Assembly: GCF_029625215.1 (NCBI RefSeq)
Contig: NZ_CP121197.1
Span: 3,844,001 to 3,908,000 of the forward strand
Source of the DNA: Aurantibacillus circumpalustris
GTDB taxonomy: Bacteria; Bacteroidota; Bacteroidia; B-17B0; Aurantibacillaceae
Direction: 5' to 3'
DNA length: 64,000 nucleotides
Below the pieces are notes generated by a model that was not told where the DNA came from, ran no database searches, and saw nothing but the letters and a program-made list of their open reading frames with translations. How positions within the stretch are numbered: position 1 is the stretch's first letter; each line of letters starts with the position of its first letter. Made by a program: the position numbers and the translations under genes. Positions 17,035 through 26,685 of this stretch are shown here, one piece after another.

Positions 17035-18951
17035 TTAGTTATAGATTACTGTTGGTTTAATAAATATGGTGAGCTTTTCATCACGTTTCGCTTTTGAGCG
17101 TTGACCGAAGATCCACTTCAAAATTGGAACCCTAGCAATAAATGGCAGGCCTGACCCAGTCATATTACTCTCGTTTTCAGACAATCCGCCAAGCATTACC
17201 ATTTCCCCATTTTTTACACGCACTAACGATTGAAAATCCCTATTAGTAGTTCCAGGAGGAGCAGTTGGCGCAACTCTACCAGTAAAATTGGACTGCTTTA
17301 CATTAATCGTCATGGTTATTTGCTCATCACCTGACACTTGAGGATCTATCGAAATAGAAAGATCGGCATTAACAGGTTTCCAATTTTGTGCTTGCAATAA
17401 ATTTTGCTGCGTGTTGTTCGTATTTACTAAACTATTATTTACTTCAAGGTAATAGGCTGTTTGGCCAATACTTAGTTTTGCCTCGTGCCCATTAAGTGTT
17501 GCTATTTGTGGAGTAGAACGAAGTTTCAGAACATTGTCTGATTCCATTGCTTTGAGATTTAAATAAAAGTTAGGAGTTACATTACCCAGATTTATCACCC
17601 CAAACCCATTAATTCCGCTTATTAAATTATTAATAGATTGGGAATTAAGTGATACATTATAATCAGGAAGCAGTGTACCAGTACTTGTTTTTGCCGGATT
17701 TGCTCCGAGTCCCATGGAAATTCCTGTAGCGAGCGTATTTCCTTTTTGCACGCTGGCAATTATGACCTCAATGTGTACCATGGGTACCACAACATCTATC
17801 TGACGGATAAATGTTTCTAATTCATTGATACGTGGTTGAGACCCACTTACGATGATACCGTTCAAATCTTCAAATACTTTTAATTCAACCCCTTTTTTTA
17901 GATCGGCTGGAATAAAATCGATCATTTTTTCAATGGTTCGATTTTTAAGGGTGATCAACTTACTTTGTCTGAGGCCTTCGAGATTACGATCACCAAACAA
18001 ATAAGTAGCCCCTTCTTTTTTAAACGTGAGTTCGGTACCATTAAATAATAATCTCAGAAATTCTTCGTACGGTGCTTCATCTACTTTTAGAGTTGCGTTA
18101 CCTTTTAGATCGCTAAACAAAAAATAATTTTTACCTAACTCTTTAGAAACACCATTTACGATTTCGTTGATTGGCATATTCTGAACATCCATGCTAATTA
18201 AACCATCTTCAATCTTAATTTTTGAGTTCTTTACCTCTTCATTCGGTTTATTATTTTGTGTTAAACTGCCAAATGGATTCGCATTATTTGGTTGATTAAT
18301 AACAACCTGTTTCTTTTCAAATACATAAAAATCGTCTTCTGTTTTACTCACCTTCATGTCATTTGCAAATGCCAATTTTTCAAGAGCCGAATTAATTGGG
18401 GCTGCTTGCATAAAACCGCTAACCATTTTATTTGCTAAATCAGGAGAGAAGATGATGTTTTTACCACTTTGTTTAGTGATTTCCTTTGCCACGTTTCCAA
18501 GTGTATCATTCATTAAATCATAGCTCAACAAATCTGCGGTTTTTTCGTACTTAATATTGAGTTTTTTTGAAGTGACCTTTTTCTCAACAATGGGTTCAAC
18601 AGGTGGATTGTATTTTACAAAGGTAATTATTGGGCCGACGAACATAATATCAAGATCATAACGTTTGCATAAAAAAATAAAAACTTCTTTTGCAGTTACT
18701 TTTTTAAAAGTATTGGAAAGCTTAATATCTATTGAGGGATCAACATTTACGTTAATATTGTTGGTAGCCCCTATGGTTCGTATGTATTCTTGTATAGTTG
18801 CGTTATTCATTGAAAGATCAACCTTTTCATCAACACCTGGATAATTCTTAGCAAGTTGATTCAATTTTTCATCCAAAATATCAAAACGATCTTGGGCATT
18901 GACTAGATAGGCAGTGAACAAAAATATTATTATAAGATATTTGATCTTCAT
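17035..18951 (-). CDS. Secretin, GspD/PilQ family outer-membrane channel
   Basis: 638 residues with a signal peptide (MKIKYLIIIFLFTAYLVNAQ). Periplasmic N domains follow, including an STN-like segment (LSMNNATIQEYIRTIGATNNINVNVDPSI) and repeats near 150-330. The C-terminal secretin domain (~380-638) carries VHIEVIIASVQKG, STPQIATLNGHEAKLSIGQ, DPQVSGDEQITMTINV and the signature VRVKNGEMVMLGGLSENE...GLPFIARVPILKWIFG. It forms the outer-membrane gate for pseudopilus-driven export or pilus exit. A 145-bp gap separates it from gspE upstream, leaving room for a second promoter. Confidence 0.92.
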   Translation of the reverse strand: MKIKYLIIIFLFTAYLVNAQDRFDILDEKLNQLAKNYPGVDEKVDLSMNNATIQEYIRTIGATNNINVNVDPSIDIKLSNTFKKVTAKEVFIFLCKRYDLDIMFVGPIITFVKYNPPVEPIVEKKVTSKKLNIKYEKTADLLSYDLMNDTLGNVAKEITKQSGKNIIFSPDLANKMVSGFMQAAPINSALEKLAFANDMKVSKTEDDFYVFEKKQVVINQPNNANPFGSLTQNNKPNEEVKNSKIKIEDGLISMDVQNMPINEIVNGVSKELGKNYFLFSDLKGNATLKVDEAPYEEFLRLLFNGTELTFKKEGATYLFGDRNLEGLRQSKLITLKNRTIEKMIDFIPADLKKGVELKVFEDLNGIIVSGSQPRINELETFIRQIDVVVPMVHIEVIIASVQKGNTLATGISMGLGANPAKTSTGTLLPDYNVSLNSQSINNLISGINGFGVINLGNVTPNFYLNLKAMESDNVLKLRSTPQIATLNGHEAKLSIGQTAYYLEVNNSLVNTNNTQQNLLQAQNWKPVNADLSISIDPQVSGDEQITMTINVKQSNFTGRVAPTAPPGTTNRDFQSLVRVKNGEMVMLGGLSENESNMTGSGLPFIARVPILKWIFGQRSKAKRDEKLTIFIKPTVIYN

Positions 18952-19096
18952 GGGTGTTTATTTAGGTAAACTGAATATTACGACACAGAGTCACAAGAGG
19001 CACTGACGCACGGAGAGAATCAAATAGACTGTTCGTAAAGTTGATTTTCAAAAGTGTTAGGTTGCACAATAAAAGCTGCATGTCTTGATTACAATT

Positions 19097-20545
19097 TTAT
19101 GATTCACTTATTAAAAAAGGGTATACTTCTTCCAGACTCGTTTCCCCCTCCTCAAAAAGTTTTAAAGCATTCTCAGAGAGTTTATCGATCTTATTTATTT
19201 TCAAGTACTCATCAATTTCTGTGACGTTTGTTTTAATGAGTTCGGCTAGTTCTCTTGTTACATTAATTACTTCGTAGATGGCTTTCCTGCCTTTGTACCC
19301 CGTAAAATAGCAAGACTGGCACCCCACACTCACAAAATGTTGCGTCATGTTTATTTGCTGATAGTTTTTGGGAAGTTCTATTGGATTAAAAGCTTCTTGT
19401 TTTTTACAATGCGGACACAAGACTCTGATTAGTCGCTGAGCGACTGATAAATTCATCACACTTGCTAAGAGGTAAGGAGCAATGCCCATATCAACCAAAC
19501 GCGAAATGGTACCCCAGGCAGAATTTGTGTGTATTGTTGACAATACTAAATGTCCTGTGAGTGCTGCACGTATAGCCATTTGTGCTGTTTGTGCATCACG
19601 AATCTCACCTAACATGATAATATCAGGATCTTGTCGCAGAAATGTGCGAAGTGCCTCGGTATAACTTAAACCAATTTCTTCTTTTAACTGCACTTGATTA
19701 ACACCATCGAGTGTATATTCTATTGGATCTTCAATGGTTAAAATATTATTGGTAGGTTTATTAATGACCTTTAGAGTTGCGTAAAGCGTTGTGGTTTTAC
19801 CAGAACCTGTGGGACCACTAATTAATATTATTCCATTTGGTTTTTTTACAGCAAGCTCGTAACGCTGCAATTCCTCTTTGCTAAAACCTAATTTTTCAAT
19901 TTGAATATGACTGGCGTCACTACCTAGTAAACGCAGTACTATTTTTTCACCATACAAGGTTGGTAAAATAGAGACACGCATATCCAAATTTGAATTATTG
20001 AATTTAAAACGGATACGCCCATCTTGTGGCATACGTTTCTCGGCAATATCGCAGGAAGCAGCAATTTTTATTTTATTGATTAAGGTTGGATACTCTGATT
20101 TATTCAATTTATGACGATCAATTAAAACACCGTCCACTCTAAAACGAATCCGACATTTTTCACTGTAGGTTTCAATATGAATATCTGAACTATGAAGATC
20201 TTTTGCTTCTTTTACAAGTGTTTCAAGAAAATTAGAATCGTTTACATTTAATCTGTACGTTTCATTGCTTGAAGAGTTAAGGTGTCCGTTGTTTTGAACT
20301 TTTGGATAATTGCTCATCAACGATTGTTCAAGTTTTTCGGAATCTATTCCTTCTAAAACTACTTTTCTTCCTAAAACAATTTCGAGTTCACTTTGTAAAT
20401 CTTTACTTTTTTTGTTCTCTGAAACAGTAAAATGCAAAACGCCGTTCTCGATTTTAAGGGGTACAATTTTGTAATACCAAGCCTGATCGATCGTAACCTG
20501 ATTCTTTAATTCTGTATTTATTTGAACAAATTCAACAGACTGCAT
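19097..20545 (-). CDS. gspE: GspE/PilB-family assembly ATPase
   Basis: An ATG at 20545 gives 482 residues (MQSVEFVQINTELKNQ...). A TTG 11 codons upstream is less likely. An N-terminal MshEN/T2SSE_N-like domain is followed by Walker A ISGPTGSGKTTTLYATL, an Asp box (IEDPIEYTLDGVNQVQL), Walker B DIIMLGEIRDAQTAQ, the His box (GHLVLSTIHTN) and a zinc-binding tetracysteine (CPHCKK...CQSCYFTGYKGR). The tetracysteine marks extension-type GspE/PilB ATPases, as opposed to the retraction ATPase PilT. It powers pseudopilin addition from the cytoplasmic face. It is the first gene of its operon, with the tandem operators at 20706-20766 about 160 bp upstream. Confidence 0.93.
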   Translation of the reverse strand: MQSVEFVQINTELKNQVTIDQAWYYKIVPLKIENGVLHFTVSENKKSKDLQSELEIVLGRKVVLEGIDSEKLEQSLMSNYPKVQNNGHLNSSSNETYRLNVNDSNFLETLVKEAKDLHSSDIHIETYSEKCRIRFRVDGVLIDRHKLNKSEYPTLINKIKIAASCDIAEKRMPQDGRIRFKFNNSNLDMRVSILPTLYGEKIVLRLLGSDASHIQIEKLGFSKEELQRYELAVKKPNGIILISGPTGSGKTTTLYATLKVINKPTNNILTIEDPIEYTLDGVNQVQLKEEIGLSYTEALRTFLRQDPDIIMLGEIRDAQTAQMAIRAALTGHLVLSTIHTNSAWGTISRLVDMGIAPYLLASVMNLSVAQRLIRVLCPHCKKQEAFNPIELPKNYQQINMTQHFVSVGCQSCYFTGYKGRKAIYEVINVTRELAELIKTNVTEIDEYLKINKIDKLSENALKLFEEGETSLEEVYPFLISES

Positions 20546-20705
20546 ATCCCTAAAAATAAGGAATAATATGCATGACAAGTTTTGGTAAAAAATAGCTAAA
20601 AGCCTTTATTAATAAGCTTTTTAGAGATTTTTGCAAAGAGAAATTCAATCGCATTTGCAATTGTCTAGTAATCAATTGCTAATAGAAAAGCTGTTGTTTC
20701 ACACT

Positions 20706-20766
20706 CTAAGTAAACGCCTAGTTAAAACTATGTAAACACCTAGTGTTTATTTATGGGAGTACCTAG
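20706..20766 (-). promoter_or_regulatory. Tandem operator array X (gspE operon)
   Basis: Three 16-bp units lie 22 and 23 bp apart: CTAAGTAAACGCCTAG (20706), CTATGTAAACACCTAG (20728) and a weaker TTATGGGAGTACCTAG (20751). The same unit recurs at 56322-56382 and 62986-63023. The gap between the first two units (TTAAAA) also matches the other arrays (nnAAAA). It is upstream of gspE on the minus strand; a poor -7 (TAGCAATTG, 20681-20673) lies about 25 bp further downstream. A dimeric regulator bound on one face of the helix would fit the two-turn period. Confidence 0.8.
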
Positions 20767-20774
20767 CAATAAAA

Positions 20775-23700
20775 TTATTCCTTGATTACTTTTAGCTGGC
20801 CAATGGTTCGACCAGACTCTTTTAAGAAAACAAAGTAAACTCCATTAGCTTTGTTTGTTAGATTGACTGTTGTTTCGAAAGCTTGGAGTTTTTCAATTAA
20901 AATTAGTTCCCCTAAAGAATTATATAACTCAATTGTTTTATTTTCGATATAGAAATTTGATTGGACAATAAATATTCCTTTAGTTGGATTCGGAAAAATT
21001 TTATAATCGGAATTTGTTTCGGCGGCATTGTTAATTCCGGTACATGTCTCTACACTTTGTGTTATTGTTGCAAAACCACTGCAGCCATTTATATCCACGC
21101 CAACTACACTATAGTTTGATGTAACACTTGGATTTGCAACAATCTGCGTTCCGATTAAACCATTACTCCACGTATAGTAATTTGCTCCAATAGCATTTAA
21201 GGTGGAAGTTTGCCCCGCGCAAATTATCTCAGACGTGCTAAATATCATTATCATTGGTAAGGGGTTTACAATAATTGTATTACTAATTGAGTTAACACAA
21301 CCATATGAATTTGTTCCACTAACTGTGTAAATGGTTGTAGTAGTTGGCGTTAAATTTGCAACATTACCATTAGTTCCATTGCTCCAGGTATAGGTGAGAG
21401 CGCCACCAGATAAGTGATTAATTGAAGAACCAAAACAAGTTAGTGTACTGCCACTAATAGTTAGAACAGGTAATGGGTTTACAGTAACTTGCACTGCTGT
21501 TCTACTTGCACTTGCTATGCAAGCGTAACTTTCTGCGTAAAATGTGTAGGTACCAAGAGACAAGGGAGGCGTTGTATAAGTCGCTCCATTTGAAATAACT
21601 GAATTACTGGTTGTAGATAAGAACCAATTTATTAAACCAGAACCGACTACCGATAAGGTAGTGTTTTGTCCACTACAGATTGACTGATTTATTGGAGGAG
21701 TAATGTTAGACGGTGTGGTTGGGAAAGGACATTCAGCAAATTTTACAAGATAGGCAGAGGTTTGGCCAACAAATGTACTTTGATGACTATTTGCCGTAGC
21801 TATACTAGTACCTGTGGAGGTGCTTGACTCACCACACATAAAAACATTTCCTAATTTATCAGTTGCGCAACCCTGTCCCTTTTCGTCACCAGCCCCGCCA
21901 TAATAAGTACCCCACTGCCTAATACCACTGCTGTTAAATTTTACGAGAAAAGCGTCGTAAGTAGCACCTCCAAATGAAGTTTGGTGACTTGAAATGGTTG
22001 CGATTGATGCAGTTGAATCTATTGATGTCCAACCAGAAATGTAGATATTATCCAAAGTATCTATGGCGCATGAAAACACTTCTTCTGAACTGCTACCACC
22101 ATAAAATGTTCCCCACTGGCGTGCGCCATTGCTGTTGAATTTTACCAAAAACCCATCATACATCCCGCCGCCAAAAACAGGTTGGTGACTTCCTGGTGTT
22201 GAAATAACGTTTTGTATCGACACACTATATTTATCTAAACCACCAACCATATAAACACACCCTAATTTATCGACGCAGCAAGAGTAGCCGGATTCGGGAC
22301 CTTCAAGCGCTCCGTAGTATGTACCCCATTGTCGCACACCGTAGGTATTAAATTTCACAAGGTACGCGTCACCGTAACCACCATAAGTAATTTGATGACT
22401 TCCTGGAGTTGCAATTGCTGTTCCAAGATACGAACCTGTTGAACCTACTAAATAAATATCTCCTGTAGGGGAAACAGCAACATCAGACATATTTTCATCG
22501 TATCCTCCTCCGTAATAAGTACCCCATTGTCTAACTCCACTACTGTTGAATTTCACTACAAAACCGTCTCTGGTGGTACCACCTCCATGATAAAACTGAT
22601 GGCATCCTGGAGTCGATATAAGTGTACCAGAACCCGCATACGTGTTTCCGCAACAAAAAACATTTCCTATATCATCAAGGGCACAAGACATTATTATGTC
22701 AAAACCTTGATCACCATAAAAAGTACTCCACTGACGTACACCGCTTGAATTAAATTTTACCAAAAAACCGTCAGAGGTGCCACCTCCGTATGTGTTTTGA
22801 TGACTGGCGCTCGTCGCAATGACACCACCAAGTGAAGAACTTGTTCCTCCTGCCATATACACATTACCAAATTTGTCAATCGCACAAGATCGTCCATAAT
22901 CAGAACCCGCACCTCCATAATATGTTGCCCATATTCTTGTACCATTATTATCAAACTTCACTAAATACGCATCATAACTCCCTCCAAAAAAACTAAATTG
23001 ATGTGCGCCAACGGTTGCGATGAGAGATCCAGTACTTGTGGTACAATAACCTGTTAAATAAACATTTCCAATAGAATCTGTAGCACAAGAATTAGCGTAA
23101 TTATATCCAGTATCTCCATAATAAGTTCCCCATATCCGCGCAATAGGATCAATAATTAAGGGTAATTTTGGATTATAGTCCTGAATATTAAAGCTCAAAA
23201 CATTTTTATCTATTACCCATTTAGACTTTAGTAACTTTCCGTTTTGATAGGCAATTGGAGCACCCTCCTTAATGTCTCCGAGAGGCGTTTTAAATAAGAC
23301 CCCTCCGTCTTTAAGTAAAATAATTTTTTCTGCGCCATTTACTTGTAATTTAATCTGGTGGTAGTCAGCATTTGGTGCAACTAAGAAATCATATTTTAGG
23401 TTTCCTTTTACTTCGTAATAATGAAGATCGATTTGAGAATAAATATTTTCGTAGGTTATGCCGGAATATGCTTTAACGTTTGTTACCCCGTTGGGTATAT
23501 GCTCTAAATAATAATTAATTACATCCTCCTTAGTTCCTTCTTTTTGAATTGTACAATTTGATTGACTGTTTAACCAATTAATATCAAGCCTGTAAGTTGA
23601 TAATCGCTCTGGTACCTCAATTCTGGATACGTTATTTAGAGAAACGCTGGGTACTTCTTGTTCAATCCAACTATCAACTTTATTTAATTGATAGCTCATC

Positions 23701-23918
23701 CCGTTTTCCTTTAAATAAAATGTCATACCTGATACATTGCCTGCAAACAAAATATCTTTGCGGGCATTCTTATATTGATCAGTTATTTGACCTTTATTTT
23801 CATAAAAACGTATGCTTTCTATGTTTTGTTCAAGACTATTTTTAAGTATTTGGGCACTTACTTTCGAAAATAGTGATACAATAAAATATCCTATAAAAAA
23901 GAATGATCTTTTAGGCAT
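20775..23918 (-). CDS. Secreted SBBP-repeat protein with T9SS type A sorting domain
   Basis: 1,047 residues from the ATG at 23918 (MPKRSFFFIGYFIVSLFSKVSAQ signal); an in-frame ATG nine codons earlier is possible. After a DUF7948-like N-domain (YENKGQITDQYKNARKDILF), seven SBBP-type propeller repeats of ~65 residues run from IWGTYYGD to AYLVKF, each with QWGTYYGG..., CAxDxxGNVY and SHQ...YDAFLVKFNSSG. Three Ig/PKD-like domains follow (e.g. CSGQNTTLSVVGSG). The C-terminal ~75 residues (KIFPNPTKGIFIVQ...GVYFVFLKESGRTIGQLKVIKE) are a type A sorting signal, so the protein leaves via the type IX system. Its 3' end adjoins operator array X. Confidence 0.92.
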   Translation of the reverse strand: MPKRSFFFIGYFIVSLFSKVSAQILKNSLEQNIESIRFYENKGQITDQYKNARKDILFAGNVSGMTFYLKENGMSYQLNKVDSWIEQEVPSVSLNNVSRIEVPERLSTYRLDINWLNSQSNCTIQKEGTKEDVINYYLEHIPNGVTNVKAYSGITYENIYSQIDLHYYEVKGNLKYDFLVAPNADYHQIKLQVNGAEKIILLKDGGVLFKTPLGDIKEGAPIAYQNGKLLKSKWVIDKNVLSFNIQDYNPKLPLIIDPIARIWGTYYGDTGYNYANSCATDSIGNVYLTGYCTTSTGSLIATVGAHQFSFFGGSYDAYLVKFDNNGTRIWATYYGGAGSDYGRSCAIDKFGNVYMAGGTSSSLGGVIATSASHQNTYGGGTSDGFLVKFNSSGVRQWSTFYGDQGFDIIMSCALDDIGNVFCCGNTYAGSGTLISTPGCHQFYHGGGTTRDGFVVKFNSSGVRQWGTYYGGGYDENMSDVAVSPTGDIYLVGSTGSYLGTAIATPGSHQITYGGYGDAYLVKFNTYGVRQWGTYYGALEGPESGYSCCVDKLGCVYMVGGLDKYSVSIQNVISTPGSHQPVFGGGMYDGFLVKFNSNGARQWGTFYGGSSSEEVFSCAIDTLDNIYISGWTSIDSTASIATISSHQTSFGGATYDAFLVKFNSSGIRQWGTYYGGAGDEKGQGCATDKLGNVFMCGESSTSTGTSIATANSHQSTFVGQTSAYLVKFAECPFPTTPSNITPPINQSICSGQNTTLSVVGSGLINWFLSTTSNSVISNGATYTTPPLSLGTYTFYAESYACIASASRTAVQVTVNPLPVLTISGSTLTCFGSSINHLSGGALTYTWSNGTNGNVANLTPTTTTIYTVSGTNSYGCVNSISNTIIVNPLPMIMIFSTSEIICAGQTSTLNAIGANYYTWSNGLIGTQIVANPSVTSNYSVVGVDINGCSGFATITQSVETCTGINNAAETNSDYKIFPNPTKGIFIVQSNFYIENKTIELYNSLGELILIEKLQAFETTVNLTNKANGVYFVFLKESGRTIGQLKVIKE

Positions 23919-24139
23919 AATATAATTTTGTAGTTGAAAAAACATGCGAATTTGGATAGTGAATACTAAGGTAATAAATGCTTTTGAATTGAAAAAACAT
24001 TTTCTCTCAGTTCCGTTTCGACTACCAATCCCGATAAACTGAATCAGTATTAATAAAAATCGCCAGGGTTTTATACCTAGCGAGTAGTTTGATTTCTAAA
24101 ATTGTCGGGCAGTTAAATAATTCAAGCCCATTAATTCTG

Positions 24140-24376
24140 TCAGCTAAGTTCACACGGGATGCTTGTACTAGAGCTACCTGATGTGCCATACGTGTTTGTG
24201 GTAGTCGAAGATTTTTTGCATTGATCCTCGAAGGCTTTAATTTGAGCACTACTGTTACTTTTTTTGCTGGTTGACGATACGACGTTGCCATCAGAATCTT
24301 TACACGTGCATGTTCTTGTTTTTGCACACGAACTCAGTGCCATAACGGCAACTACTGCTAAAAGGGTTTGTTTCAT
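24140..24376 (-). CDS. Small Cys-containing lipoprotein
   Basis: 78 residues with a lipoprotein signal (MKQTLLAVVAVMALSSC; lipid on Cys17). The mature part is short and Ser/Thr/Lys-rich with further cysteines (CTCKDSDGN, DQCKKS, PCELS) that could form disulfides. No domain is known to me; short lipoproteins of this kind are frequent in the phylum. It is monocistronic. Confidence 0.75.
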   Translation of the reverse strand: MKQTLLAVVAVMALSSCAKTRTCTCKDSDGNVVSSTSKKSNSSAQIKAFEDQCKKSSTTTNTYGTSGSSSTSIPCELS

Positions 24377-24540
24377 GATTTTTGTTTTAGGTTTTTTGTT
24401 TGGATTAATAGTTAATGTATACTATCTTTTTATTGGGATAAATATAATAATTTAACGATTTACAAAGTGTATTATTTTACACAAAATAGCTTCGTTAATA
24501 TATTGATTCAATTTGATTTTGGATTTATTCGCATCTCTGG

Positions 24541-24744
24541 ATTTTCAATCATTACTGTTCGGAACCTATTACAGAGTTTTTTAAGAATGGTGTTGATGCC
24601 GATGTTAATTTACCCTTGCTTGAAAAAATAAGGTTACTGGACTCTCTTGATAAAGACGAACGCAAGGCTATTGAAACCGTGATTGATATCGCTATCAGCC
24701 GCAAGCACCTAAAAGATAATATTTCTTCGCTCATTGGTAAATAA
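24541..24744 (+). pseudogene. C-terminal remnant of an XRE-type regulator (left copy)
   Basis: An open frame without a start ends ...KIRLLDSLDKDERKAIETVIDIAISRKHLKDNIS, then SLIGK and a stop at 24742-24744. This is the typical tail of Bacteroidota XRE/HTH regulators after the DNA-binding domain, which is missing. The last part is repeated in decayed form at 35440-35490. A terminator follows at once. Confidence 0.65.
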
Positions 24745-24746
24745 AA

Positions 24747-24770
24747 AAAGCCAGCTGCAAACTGGTTTTA
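24747..24770 (+). terminator. Rho-independent terminator
   Basis: AAAGCCAG (24747-24754) pairs with CTGGTTTT (24762-24769) around a 7-base loop, and the U-rich side forms the tail. It lies 3 bp past the XRE-tail stop, so it is probably that gene's original terminator. Confidence 0.7.
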
Positions 24771-24788
24771 ACTTCATATCATTGACAC

Positions 24789-24885
24789 GGACTACTAGTC
24801 CGCGCTAACGGGTACCTATACTATAAAGGTACGATTGCAAATCCCTGCCATCAGGGCTTGTGCCGCAGGTTTACAAAACCTGCGG
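24789..24885. repeat. Cluster of four consecutive hairpins
   Basis: Four short palindromes stand in a row: GGACT-act-AGTCC (24789-24801), GTACCT/AGGTAC (24812-24832), CCCTG-ccat-CAGGG (24843-24856) and a perfect 10-bp stem CCGCAGGTTT/AAACCTGCGG with an ACA loop (24863-24885). GC content is well above the surroundings. It could be a REP-like element or a recombination/transposition end. It overlaps the supposed start of the next ORF. Confidence 0.55.
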
Positions 24886-25136
24886 AGCGGGGGTTTACTG
24901 CTGCTGATATTCTTAACCTCGTTGCCTTATTTTTTAGTATCACAGGTGCATTCATGATGTTTTATTTTACACCCGATATTAATTCTATCCTCATCATGTA
25001 TAAAAAGGTTGAAGAGTCTAAGATTAAAAAACGTGATGCTTTTAAAAACAAAATGATGAGGCGTGGTATGTTGCTGCTACTTATCGGGTTTATTCTACAA
25101 GCTGCTGCTATCTTTTTGAACGTGGCGGGTAAATAA
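24858..25136 (+). CDS. Small membrane protein or fragment
   Basis: The frame opens with a TTG inside the hairpin cluster and gives 92 residues. Two hydrophobic helices (ILNLVALFFSITGAFMMFYF and GMLLLLIGFILQAAAIFLNV) flank a basic loop (KKVEESKIKKRDAFKNKMMRR). The first ~14 residues are encoded by hairpin DNA and are probably not original, so this may be the 3' part of a gene cut by an insertion, or a later start may be used. No family is recognised. Confidence 0.4.
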   Translation: MCRRFTKPAERGFTAADILNLVALFFSITGAFMMFYFTPDINSILIMYKKVEESKIKKRDAFKNKMMRRGMLLLLIGFILQAAAIFLNVAGK

Positions 25137-25247
25137 AACCCGCCAAGCTCTAAGCCCATTACCTGCATTTATCGTAAAGCAGTGTATCGCCTTCTTTGTT
25201 TGATGCAAGTAACAGGTGTAGAACTATGCCCCATTCATAAACTAGAA

Positions 25248-25673
25248 TTATTTCTGCAAATCTTCTTTACAATTCTTATAAGTTTTCTTTGTGAGGTTTC
25301 CTTGCTGGTCATAAAATTCCCAAGTACCGACCCGACAGGCGAGTTTAATTGTTGTCTTTACGACTTCATTGTTTTCCAAAGTATCTTTTACTATTTCCTC
25401 AGTAAACTTATCTTGGCTATACGCGCCCTTAACTTTAATTTGCCCATTTTCATAGTATTTTGTATAATCTCCTACGGGCCTATCATCTACATAATGTTCA
25501 ATCGATTCTAGTTTTCCTGAACGATAGAAAAATTTCCATTCTCCAGTCATCTTACCATTTTCCTTTTTTCCTTTTGAAAATATTACTTTGCTGTTATCAT
25601 AGTATGATGTTACCTTCTTTTGCTCTCTACAAGCGGTAAGAAAAAAACTAAATATTACTATATACTTCAACAT
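25248..25673 (-). CDS. YwqK/MORN-repeat lipoprotein, probable immunity protein of the orphan Rhs toxin
   Basis: 141 residues with a lipoprotein signal (IVIFSFFLTAC, lipidated Cys15) and MORN_2-type repeats (NGKMTGEWKFFYRSGKLESIEHY; GDYTKYYENGQIKVKGAY; RVGTWEFYDQQGNL). Proteins of this family are often annotated as YwqK-type antitoxins. Its ATG overlaps the stop of the preceding Rhs tip (TAATG), the usual coupling of a polymorphic toxin tip and its immunity gene. It has its own ATG, so it can be made even if the toxin tip is silent. The immunity role is inferred from position. Confidence 0.75.
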   Translation of the reverse strand: MLKYIVIFSFFLTACREQKKVTSYYDNSKVIFSKGKKENGKMTGEWKFFYRSGKLESIEHYVDDRPVGDYTKYYENGQIKVKGAYSQDKFTEEIVKDTLENNEVVKTTIKLACRVGTWEFYDQQGNLTKKTYKNCKEDLQK

Positions 25674-26638
25674 TAAGGTAGGTTCTCAGTTGGTGGATTG
25701 TTTGTTGGTGTATTGTTTGTTGGCGTATTATTTGGCACTGGTATTGTTCCTTGATCCACAATCACAGGAACAACTTTCGGATCAGTTGTTGAGCCTCCAC
25801 CATACACCCCTCCGGTGGGTATATTAATTTTATCCACTAAGTTAATTTTTCCGAAATTAACCACAGGAACCCCTAACTGTTTCTTGTATAACTCCTTCAT
25901 ATCACTGATGTACTTCTTTATATAATCGTCTCCTAATTTTGAAAAGTCTTGTATAAAGTTTCTTTCTACTTGAATGTCAAAAGTAGCATACTTAATTGTT
26001 TTTGTCGATGGCGCATTATTGTTATTATTATTCTGTTGATTATTCTGTTTAGCGGCCGGGGTCTCGGAGCCTGGATCAGCGATAGTTTCTTCATTTTTTG
26101 TTCCAATAACATCTTCTCCAAGAAGGTCTTTATTCCTTATATTACCTTCGGCAGTACCAGACAATTTGTTGAATAGTTTTTGTTCTGAACCTTTGGCAGG
26201 ACCTTCAAACTGACTTGTTCTTTTTATTTCAGTGCTTCCGTCTTTTGTATATGTGATCCTTTTCTCAGGTGTTTTACCATCAAGAACTTGTTTAACATCC
26301 TCTCTAGTATAAACCACTTGCATAGATATTGATTTACCTGGAATTTTATGAATAGAAATATCCTCTAACCCATCCAAGTCAATATTAACAATGGGGCTAT
26401 TTCCGGCAAACTGGTAAGGTGAATACCACGGGAAAGAATGGCGTAATGGATCCACACTAAAGAACCTACCGATTCTTGTATCATTTACTCTATATCCATA
26501 ATTCTGAAATCCTTCACTCACTTCCTTGTCGTTTTCTTTTCCGTTAAAGCCGAACCTATATCGATCGCCTCCAGTCCATTTCCTTCCGGGCATTGTTTGA
26601 CCAAAAGCGTAATAGCCTATAAAGCTATTTTTGTTCAA
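25673..26638 (-). pseudogene. Orphan Rhs C-terminal toxin tip (probably silent cassette)
   Basis: The frame opens at a TTG (26638), gives 321 residues, and starts mid-way in an Rhs core end: GYYAFGQTMPGRKWTGGDRY, FGFNGKENDKEV, RIGRFFSVDPLRH, YSPYQFAGNSPI. The same block stands in the giant Rhs protein just before its toxin tip (coding bases ~36,960-37,200). After the core remnant comes a unique ~230-residue domain with an Asn-rich linker and a Pro/Thr/Asn tail (NNTPTNNTPTNNPPTENLP). The toxic activity is not recognised. It has no ATG before the core, no ribosome site and no visible promoter: a terminator ends ~17 bp before the TTG. It looks like a displaced tip that must recombine into a full Rhs gene to be used. 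Confidence 0.8.
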
Positions 26639-26653
26639 AGAACTGAGATAAAG

Positions 26654-26685
26654 ATATAAAAAAAGTCCCTCGATATAAGGGACTT
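26654..26685 (-). terminator. Rho-independent terminator of the hipA-like operon
   Basis: AAGTCCCT (26663-26670) and AGGGACTT (26678-26685) form a perfect 8-bp stem. Read on the minus strand it is followed by a run of seven T. It lies ~50 bp after the HipA N-domain stop and just before the orphan Rhs tip, insulating the latter. Confidence 0.85.

Noticed and set aside
20546-20578. Extended start of gspE at the TTG
   Set aside because: The ATG at 20545 gives the family's usual N-terminus; the 11 added residues (MSCILFLIFRD) look like leader sequence.
21700-23150. Tandem repeats read as a DNA repeat array or CRISPR-like pattern
   Set aside because: The ~200-bp periodicity is that of the SBBP protein repeats inside one long open frame; no short direct repeats with unique spacers occur anywhere in the window.
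24022-24327. 101-residue minus ORF overlapping the small lipoprotein
   Set aside because: It is another frame of the lipoprotein gene, Lys/Arg-rich without motifs, whereas the lipoprotein frame has a clear lipobox.
24789-24885. tRNA-like or riboswitch interpretation of the hairpin cluster
   Set aside because: No cloverleaf order, no TTCRANNC arm in place and no CCA-type acceptor; four simple hairpins explain the pairing.
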